Source: an uncultured Oscillospiraceae bacterium (GTDB lineage Bacteria > Bacillota > Clostridia > Oscillospirales > Acutalibacteraceae). Taken from it: a DNA stretch of 19,174 bases. The stretch's first letter is position 1. Each line of letters begins with the position of its first letter. The translations under genes were made by a program, and so were the position numbers. The notes under the pieces were generated by a model that worked only from the letters and a program-made list of their open reading frames with translations, was not told the DNA's origin and did not search any database. The DNA lies in contig UQQT01000044.1 of assembly GCA_900543395.1 (NCBI GenBank), positions 1 to 19,174 on the forward strand, in the 5' to 3' direction. Below, one piece after another: positions 14,343 to 19,174 of the stretch.

Positions 14343-15208
14343 TTTATATCCGCCTTACTTGTTGAATCTATAAACGACTTAACCGCATTGACCGCTCCCT
14401 CGCCGGGCAGACACTTCAGACTGCACAACGGGACGTGTGATATGACATCCACGCACAGCCCGAGAGCGGTATTCTGATTTTCACGTCTGAAAGTGTCGAA
14501 AACGGCGCACTTCATAAGCGAAGCCATAGCGTCGACCGCTCTTAATTTTGTGATTTTATTCTCTTTTGCCTTTATCGGAAACGCGATAAGTTTTACGGGC
14601 AGATCGCGGTCAAGACATTTTCCCGACGTTCCCGCAACGGGCAGACTGCCCGCATAAACCTGTCCGTCTTTTAAATATACGAAGCACTTGTCGCCGTTTA
14701 CCGTCACGGCGTTTTCATGTTTTTCCCACAAATCCGCCTGCGTACTCTTGCCAGCGCCGGACAGCCCGGAGAAAAGCAGAGCCTCGCCCCCTATGTCGCA
14801 GTACGAAGCGTGGAGCATAAGCCGTCCGAATTTCAAAAACGCGCCCGGCAGATCCATAACCCGAACAAGATAATACATGTCAAGTATCGTATCTTTGTAC
14901 CCCTCGTCGATTGTCAAAGTGTAAGAATCGGATGAATCATACGACAAATCGGCGTAGAGCTTGTTTTTGGCAATATCAAAAAAAATCTTATGATAAATGC
15001 CCCTGTAATCGGCATACGAATACGACGAATCGGGATTTTTCACTCCCTTTTCGGGTATACTCTCCAATTTTGCCGTCTTAATTTTGTAAACAATGTCGGC
15101 GCGCACGTTTGATTCGCATAAAAACACGGGCGAATGTCCGCTCTGTTTAATATCCGTATCGCTGTCGATTCTGACGTAAACACCCGCGAATTTAAAATCA
15201 AGAATCAT
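14339..15208 (-). CDS. HprK-like serine kinase-related protein
   Basis: The 289-aa product has a Walker A loop GLSGAGKST (148-156) preceded by 'LHAS' (132-135) and followed by 'NGDK' (171-174), the layout of HPr kinase-related (PEP carboxykinase-like) domains found in peptide-biosynthesis clusters. The N-terminal about 120 residues are divergent. It is not true HprK/P, lacking the full length and the usual N-terminal domain. In lasso-peptide and ScmC-like cassettes such kinases phosphorylate or otherwise act on the precursor, so a similar role is inferred. ATG 15208 follows GGTGAT. It heads the three-gene set; I see no strong promoter directly before it, so readthrough from 15278-16201 is possible. 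Confidence 0.85.
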   Translation of the reverse strand: MILDFKFAGVYVRIDSDTDIKQSGHSPVFLCESNVRADIVYKIKTAKLESIPEKGVKNPDSSYSYADYRGIYHKIFFDIAKNKLYADLSYDSSDSYTLTIDEGYKDTILDMYYLVRVMDLPGAFLKFGRLMLHASYCDIGGEALLFSGLSGAGKSTQADLWEKHENAVTVNGDKCFVYLKDGQVYAGSLPVAGTSGKCLDRDLPVKLIAFPIKAKENKITKLRAVDAMASLMKCAVFDTFRRENQNTALGLCVDVISHVPLCSLKCLPGEGAVNAVKSFIDSTSKADIK

Positions 15209-15221
15209 AGTATCACCGTTA

Positions 15222-15261
15222 TAAAATCAAACGGCGGGGACATAAAGATGCCGTCCGCCGT
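15222..15261 (-). terminator. Weak intrinsic terminator between the anchored protein and kinase genes
   Basis: On the minus strand ACGGCGG (15261-15255) pairs with CCGCCGT (15237-15231) around a 17-nt loop, followed by TTGATTTTA. The T-tract is imperfect, so partial readthrough into the kinase operon is plausible. Confidence 0.5.
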
Positions 15262-15277
15262 ATAACTGTCTGTTAAA

Positions 15278-16201
15278 TTATGCCCAGTTGAACGTCCATT
15301 CCTCGTTCTGCTCGCCGGTAAAGCCGACGGTAGCCTTGATAAAGCCCATACTGCCCGAACCCGTTACGGCCATGGGAAGTCTGTACTTAATGCTGACGAT
15401 TCTGTTATTTGAATCAATCGTCGCGGTGACGGACGAGCCCGTATAGGTAAAATCGCACGCGGTGATTTTAACGGAGCCGAGGTCGAGATTGTTAAGATTA
15501 AGATATCCTATAACGTTGCTCGTGTACTGCGGAACGGGAGAATCGAGAGTCGTTTTCTCCTCGACAAGAGTCACGTTTATAACCGTATTCGTTCCGTCGG
15601 AGGAGGCGGAGGCGGAAGCCACGCCGGCCGCGGGAAGAGAAAAATTCTTGTCAACGGGGGGAATCGAATTGAAGGTAATGCTTTCGCCCTTAGCGTTGGT
15701 TCCCGCGCCGTTTGTGAACGTAATGTCCTCCTCGGTCGGCTTGGTAAACTTATCTACGAGCGGGGTTATGATATTCTTGACGGTGTTTCCGCCGGGGCAG
15801 TCCGTAATTTCGACGGTGATACCCTCTTTATGGTGAGCGGTGCAGCTGCCCGTGCTTGATTTGGTCGTGTTCATGGCAAGAGTCAGCTTATCGAGAATCT
15901 GCTGTGTGTTCCACGACGAGGGATCGCCCTCGGGAGAGGCGGCAGGAGTCTGAGCCTGATTTGCATTATCGGCGGGAGCCTGAGCCTGGTTGTTTGCATT
16001 CGCATTCTGATTCTGCTGAACCTGATTATCGGCGGCGTTCTGCCGGACGTTGGGGGTCTGAACATTATTGTTCACATTTCCCTGCTGAATCTGTCCCTGC
16101 GTACCCGTTTCGGGCATGAAAATGAGATAAACGCCCATGCCCATGAGAATAAGCGAGAACACAAGACAAATACTTATAATAGCTTTCGATCCCTTTGTCA
16201 T
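15278..16201 (-). CDS. Membrane-anchored extracytoplasmic protein of unknown function
   Basis: The 307-aa product is not recognised. It has a short basic N-terminus, a membrane segment (about 7-29, uncleaved anchor or lipidless signal), a Gln/Asn/Ala/Pro-rich disordered linker (about 34-92), then a beta-rich domain (about 95-307) with C120 and C135 and Thr/Ser-rich strands. The C-terminus ends in 'EEWTFNWA'. SD GGAGTGAT precedes ATG 16201. The gene sits just upstream of the kinase/radical SAM/PqqD set in the same direction, separated by a weak terminator. It may be co-transcribed, but no motif links it to them. It could be a cell-surface or cell-wall-associated protein. Confidence 0.75.
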   Translation of the reverse strand: MTKGSKAIISICLVFSLILMGMGVYLIFMPETGTQGQIQQGNVNNNVQTPNVRQNAADNQVQQNQNANANNQAQAPADNANQAQTPAASPEGDPSSWNTQQILDKLTLAMNTTKSSTGSCTAHHKEGITVEITDCPGGNTVKNIITPLVDKFTKPTEEDITFTNGAGTNAKGESITFNSIPPVDKNFSLPAAGVASASASSDGTNTVINVTLVEEKTTLDSPVPQYTSNVIGYLNLNNLDLGSVKITACDFTYTGSSVTATIDSNNRIVSIKYRLPMAVTGSGSMGFIKATVGFTGEQNEEWTFNWA

Positions 16202-16266
16202 ATTACTATCACTCCGTTATTTTGCGTATAAAAGATTTATTTTCGTCTTTTATGTCTTTTTATAAT

Positions 16267-16295
16267 AGTCTATCATAATCTAAAAAATATCTCAA
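16267..16295 (-). promoter_or_regulatory. Promoter of the anchored protein gene
   Basis: On the minus strand TTGAGA (16295-16290), a 17-bp spacer and TAGACT (16272-16267) preceded by TGA, which gives an extended -10. Confidence 0.6.
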
Positions 16296-16398
16296 CATAT
16301 TTTTTTTGTTAAAAACTATCTCAGTGTATAATTTTTTATAAACAAAATATGAATTTTTATAAAAAAAGTAGAATTTGCTTATAAAAACGCGATAAAAG

Positions 16399-16427
16399 TT
16401 GATTTATTGACGACAAATTGTTAAAAT
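16399..16427 (+). promoter_or_regulatory. ldh promoter overlapped by the Rex box
   Basis: TTGATT (16399-16404), a 17-bp spacer and TAAAAT (16422-16427) preceded by TGT, which gives an extended -10. The -10 lies inside the Rex operator, so Rex binding would block RNA polymerase. Confidence 0.75.
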
Positions 16428-16435
16428 ATTAACAA
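16418..16435 (+). promoter_or_regulatory. Rex operator (redox-responsive, NADH/NAD+)
   Basis: TTGTTAAAATATTAACAA is a perfect match to the clostridial Rex consensus TTGTTAANNNNTTAACAA, with perfectly complementary 7-bp arms. It ends just before the SD of the dehydrogenase gene. Rex represses fermentative NADH-oxidising genes when NADH is low. Confidence 0.92.
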
Positions 16436-16452
16436 GCAGGAGATGATTGTAC

Positions 16453-17400
16453 ATGACTAAAGTCACAATAATAGGAACCGGAAGCGTCGGTTCGACGATC
16501 GCATACACAATGGCAGTGCAGGGCATAGCCTCTGAGATTGTAATGATAGACATAAACAACACAAAGGCGTCCGGCGAGGCGATGGACATAAATCAGGGTA
16601 CGCCGTTCATGTCCCCGGTAAAGGTTTACGCCGGAACCTACAGGGACGCAATAGCCTCCGACATAGTAATTATAACATCGGGAATCGCAAGAAAACCCGG
16701 ACAGACGAGACTTGATCTTACGAGAACGAACGTCGGGATATTAAAAACCATATCCGCACAGATAACGAAGTACGCGCCCGGCGCGATTTATATAATCGTC
16801 AGCAACCCGGTTGATATTCTTACTTATGTATTCAATAAAATATCCGGAATCCCCGAGAACAGAATCATCGGTTCGGGAACGATACTTGACACGGCGAGAC
16901 TCCGCTCGAGAATCGCGGATTATTATAATATAAATAAGCAGAACATACACGCCTGCGTTTACGGCGAACACGGGGATTCGTCCTTCGTTCCGTGGTCTAT
17001 GTGCTCGATATCCAATATTGAAATAGACAAATACTACGACTGTCTCGAGCTTAATAAGGACACGCCCATACCGAGACTCGACTACAACGAGGTTGAGAAT
17101 TATATTAAGAAGTCGGGCGGAGAGGTAATATCGAAAAAGGGCGCGACCTTCTACGCCGTCGCAGTCTCCGTATGCCATATTGTAAAATGTATTTTCTCCG
17201 AGGCGGACACGTCGATGACCGTTTCGTCTATGATGCACGGCGAGTACGGAATCGAGGACGTTGCACTGAGTATTCTGACAATCGTCGGCAAGAACGGAAT
17301 AATAGGAAAAATCAAAACTCCCCTTACCGAGGAGGAACAGGCAAAGCTCCGTTATTCGGCTGACTGTCTGAGAAAAATTATAGACCAGATAGAAATATAA
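16453..17400 (+). CDS. ldh: L-lactate dehydrogenase-type NAD-dependent enzyme
   Basis: The 315-aa product has Rossmann motif GTGSVG (8-13), NAD-ribose aspartate D33, D146 and R149 in 'LDTARLR', and catalytic H173 in 'GEHGDS'. Blocks such as 'KGATFYAVA' fit L-LDH. The residue aligned with LDH Gln102 is R80 ('GIARKPGQTRLDL'), the position where Arg normally marks malate dehydrogenase, so pyruvate versus oxaloacetate specificity is not settled by sequence. Rex control favours a fermentative lactate role. ATG 16453 (SD AGGAG, 10 nt away) was chosen over an in-frame TTG at 16447 only 4 nt from the SD. Confidence 0.9.
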   Translation: MTKVTIIGTGSVGSTIAYTMAVQGIASEIVMIDINNTKASGEAMDINQGTPFMSPVKVYAGTYRDAIASDIVIITSGIARKPGQTRLDLTRTNVGILKTISAQITKYAPGAIYIIVSNPVDILTYVFNKISGIPENRIIGSGTILDTARLRSRIADYYNINKQNIHACVYGEHGDSSFVPWSMCSISNIEIDKYYDCLELNKDTPIPRLDYNEVENYIKKSGGEVISKKGATFYAVAVSVCHIVKCIFSEADTSMTVSSMMHGEYGIEDVALSILTIVGKNGIIGKIKTPLTEEEQAKLRYSADCLRKIIDQIEI

Positions 17401-17412
17401 CATCAATAAATA

Positions 17413-17447
17413 CGGCGGATTCGCATGAATCCGCCGGCTTTATTGTT
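17413..17447 (+). terminator. Intrinsic terminator after ldh
   Basis: A perfect 10-bp stem (CGGCGGATTC with GAATCCGCCG), a GCAT loop, and then GCTTTATTGTT. Confidence 0.75.
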
Positions 17448-17457
17448 TCATTGGTTG

Positions 17458-17479
17458 GTGGTCAGTTGTCAGCAGTCAG
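17458..17479 (+). repeat. Degenerate heptamer tandem repeat, array 2
   Basis: Three consecutive heptamers (GTGGTCA, GTTGTCA, GCAGTCA), then G, share the GNNGTCA pattern of array 1 at 12910-12937. They lie in the gap between two convergent genes. The rest of this gap is AT-rich with no ORF seen. Confidence 0.55.
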
Positions 17480-17596
17480 AAAAGATTTTGTTCAAATTTC
17501 TATGATAATTAAATTAAAATTATTGTAAAAATTTGAATTGTGACGCATGTCTTTCCACCCCGCATATTTTGTTTATGCATTATAATAAATTATTGT

Positions 17597-18811
17597 TTAC
17601 TCCGCAAGCGAGTTAAAAAATTCCTCATATGAATCGACGGCTTTGTATGAATCGACATTTTGCATATTGTCGGGTATTTTCGAATCGAATCCGTCGCATA
17701 TAATACTCTCCAAAAGACGCGACTGCGCGTCGTATACATTTATCTGTGCAACGGTATCGTTTACGTAATAAACTCTGTCGCTGTAACCGTCCGAATACGT
17801 AACGTCAAGACAGAATCCCGCTTCGGAATCGATCGTCGCCGCGTACAGTTTATAATCCTTAACAAGCGACATATCGAATATCTTTAATTTAAAGTCATCG
17901 GCAGTCATTCCGAGAGTCTGCATAAGCTCGTTCGTAACCTCAAGACGCGTCGAATTCTTGACGTTAACATAATAATTCTTTCCGCCGAATGAGCATACGC
18001 CTATCTTAACGCCGTTCTTATCCTCTGTCATAAAGTGGTTCGACCCGTCGACGGCAAGAGAAAATGTATCGGTCTCACCCGTAGACACGGAGTAAATTTT
18101 TCCGCTTAAATAAAAATGTCCGTTTAAAAATGATGTAAGAACGTCGGGCAGCGCGGACACAGAAACCGTCTGATCGGATTCGGCAATATCGTGACCTCCC
18201 GCAGATTTTAAGTCGGGGATCGTCGTTTCGGCTTTATTGTCGTTATTTACGGCGGTCTCAGCGTAGGACAGATCACCCTTACCCGTAACAGTGCCGATTC
18301 CGTTCGGTTTTTTATTCGAATCGGGAGAAACGAGAAGTATCACGCCCGCGGCGGCGCAGACGAGTGCGACAACGGCGAGAACGATAATAAGCACCTTTTT
18401 CTTCTTACCGCCCTTTTTTGCACCCTTGCCCTCGGACTGAACGGACAAAACCTGCGGACGAGACTTTTTGTTGACCTCGCCGTAATTAACTTTTACTACC
18501 TCTAAAGTAATTTCCGTGATTTCCTCCGAACCGATCGGATAAAGCTCGCGCGCGGGACATACCTTACCCGCCTCGCCCTCGATAATTTCCGATGTAATTT
18601 CTTTCGTCGTTTCCTCGCCCGAAACACTGTATTTAATACGGATATCGGCGGACGAAACGCTTTTATCCGAAATATTTTCAAAAACAAGTCCGACCGACGT
18701 TTCGTTCGTTTCGGTGTTTTTTATAAGCTGATACTGCTTTATAAATACGCCCTCGTCCGAATCCTTTTTGGAAAACGATTGTGTGCGTACGGTTTTAAAA
18801 TTATTCTGCAT
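17597..18811 (-). CDS. Single-pass membrane protein with extracytoplasmic LolA-like domain
   Basis: The 404-aa product has a hydrophilic cytoplasmic N-terminal beta domain (about 1-125), a polylysine stretch (about 130-139) and one membrane helix (about 140-162), giving an N-in/C-out topology. A linker (about 163-215) and a beta-rich extracytoplasmic domain (about 218-404) follow. That domain shares order and motifs (KNYY at 278-281, terminal 'NVDSY') with the dockerin protein at 9412-10275, suggesting homologous LolA/LppX-like half-barrels. The N-terminal domain is unrecognised and could sense or scaffold. ATG 18811 follows GGGTGAT, and a promoter lies at 18828-18857. No clear terminator was found downstream. 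Confidence 0.8.
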   Translation of the reverse strand: MQNNFKTVRTQSFSKKDSDEGVFIKQYQLIKNTETNETSVGLVFENISDKSVSSADIRIKYSVSGEETTKEITSEIIEGEAGKVCPARELYPIGSEEITEITLEVVKVNYGEVNKKSRPQVLSVQSEGKGAKKGGKKKKVLIIVLAVVALVCAAAGVILLVSPDSNKKPNGIGTVTGKGDLSYAETAVNNDNKAETTIPDLKSAGGHDIAESDQTVSVSALPDVLTSFLNGHFYLSGKIYSVSTGETDTFSLAVDGSNHFMTEDKNGVKIGVCSFGGKNYYVNVKNSTRLEVTNELMQTLGMTADDFKLKIFDMSLVKDYKLYAATIDSEAGFCLDVTYSDGYSDRVYYVNDTVAQINVYDAQSRLLESIICDGFDSKIPDNMQNVDSYKAVDSYEEFFNSLAE

Positions 18812-18827
18812 AATATCACCCGATTCG

Positions 18828-18857
18828 ATTGTAACATATAAAACGTGGAGCAGTCAA
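18828..18857 (-). promoter_or_regulatory. Promoter of the LolA-like membrane protein gene
   Basis: On the minus strand TTGACT (18857-18852), an 18-bp spacer and TACAAT (18833-18828) preceded by TGT, which gives an extended -10. Confidence 0.65.
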
Positions 18858-18897
18858 GAAAACAAACGATAATTTACACTCCAAAACGCAAACATTC

Positions 18898-18970
18898 TTT
18901 TTCAGTCTCCCGGACTGTTTTCTTAACGCCGCTCACCCTCTCGGGGTTTGAATCCCTCCGCCGAATTCCA
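18898..18970 (+). other. Structured non-coding element with short hairpins
   Basis: CAGTC-TCCCG-GACTG (18903-18917) with TTTT after it looks like a small terminator hairpin. It is followed by a GC-richer segment with GGG-TTTGAAT-CCC (T-arm-like) flanked by two CGCCG copies. No matching tRNA 5' half is present. It may be a dispersed intergenic repeat or a relic; identity is unknown. Confidence 0.35.
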
Positions 18971-18975
18971 AATAA

Positions 18976-19004
18976 ACATCCCCGCTGCCGCGGGGATGTT
19001 TTTT
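18976..19004 (+). terminator. Strong orphan intrinsic terminator
   Basis: A perfect 10-bp stem (ACATCCCCGC with GCGGGGATGT), a TGCC tetraloop, and T's to 19004. No + strand coding gene lies between it and the ldh terminator, so it may end an unannotated RNA (18858-18975) or a relic. Confidence 0.75.
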
Positions 19005-19174
19005 ATGAAAGTAAAGACCTGTTTTGATACCAAATTCACACGGCACAGACCTTTTATTAAATGATTTACCCACCGTTAAAAGGTATAAATTGAGGAACTG
19101 CCCGACCGGAGGATAAGACTATCAATAGTGTGCAATCCCGCAAGAGCAGGTTTTGTTAATTTTAAACAGCTTCC
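19005..19174. other. Unassigned intergenic tail
   Basis: About 170 bp to the window edge without a convincing ORF on either strand. The + strand has TATAAA (about 19084) followed by GC-richer, potentially structured sequence (about 19091-19150, e.g. CCGACCGGAGG and CCCGCAAGAGCAGG), which could be the start of a leader or RNA gene continuing beyond the edge. I could not match it to a known RNA family. Confidence 0.3.

Noticed and set aside
16447..16452. TTG start for ldh (adds two residues)
   Set aside because: It is only 4 nt from the SD. The ATG at 16453 has better spacing and the family start MTKVTIIG.
18930..18970. Possible tRNA (GGGTTTGAATCCC resembles a T-arm, and CCA follows)
   Set aside because: No complementary 5' acceptor strand, D-arm or anticodon arm lies upstream. 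T56 replaces the conserved C, and the T-stem fails at its base.
18845..19027. + strand ORF of 60 codons at the right end
   Set aside because: It spans two terminator-like hairpins, including a perfect 10-bp one, and has no SD. The translation is not protein-like.
1..19174. CRISPR arrays, insertion sequences or prophage genes
   Set aside because: No spaced direct-repeat array, transposase, integrase or phage structural gene was found.

Overview
The window looks like a stretch of a gut-type, low-to-mid GC Clostridia chromosome (Oscillospiraceae/Ruminococcaceae-like). The evidence is the combination of type I dockerins, BspA-like leucine-rich-repeat surface proteins, a Gram-positive LexA with a GAAC-N4-GTTC box, a Rex operator on a lactate dehydrogenase gene, a T-box leader, a SpoIIQ-like M23 peptidase and a DUF951 protein. 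Ribosome-binding sites are of the GGAGG or GGTGAT type. The species cannot be named from the sequence alone.

Layout. 1-2111: 3' part of a long secreted LRR protein with zinc-knuckle-like repeats and a C-terminal dockerin, followed by a decayed piece of the same repeat module (about 2174-2314) and a bidirectional terminator. 2414-3142 (-): membrane-anchored M23/SpoIIQ-like peptidase with a forespore-like promoter. 3560-4153: lexA with its own LexA box. 4221-4328: a 35-residue amphipathic peptide gene with its own promoter, RBS and terminator. 4417-6298: a MATE transporter overlapping a gamma-carbonic-anhydrase-family gene. 6381-8114 (-): TrpB2-type tryptophan synthase beta chain behind a tryptophan-type T-box leader and a near-consensus promoter. 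8242-10275: two exported proteins (LRR plus membrane anchor; N-terminal dockerin plus LolA-like domain), each with its own promoter and terminator. 10337-11245 (-) and 11373-11552 (+): divergent S1-domain protein and DUF951 protein. 11635-12816 (-): Gfo/Idh/MocA oxidoreductase behind a perfect sigma-A promoter. 12947-15208 (-): tightly overlapping three-gene set of HprK-like kinase, radical SAM/SPASM enzyme and PqqD-like carrier, resembling a peptide-modification (RiPP-like) module. 15278-16201 (-): anchored extracytoplasmic protein of unknown function. 16453-17400: Rex-controlled L-lactate dehydrogenase-type enzyme. 17597-18811 (-): membrane protein whose extracytoplasmic half resembles the dockerin protein at 9412. 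18812-19174: non-coding, with hairpins and a strong orphan terminator.

Most genes are monocistronic and individually regulated. The regulatory DNA is unusually readable: LexA box, Rex box overlapping a -10, T-box, forespore-like promoter, several near-consensus sigma-A promoters and paired terminators. The items most worth following are the small peptide gene beside lexA, the kinase/radical SAM/PqqD set with no visible precursor peptide, and the arginine at the substrate-specificity position of the Rex-controlled dehydrogenase.
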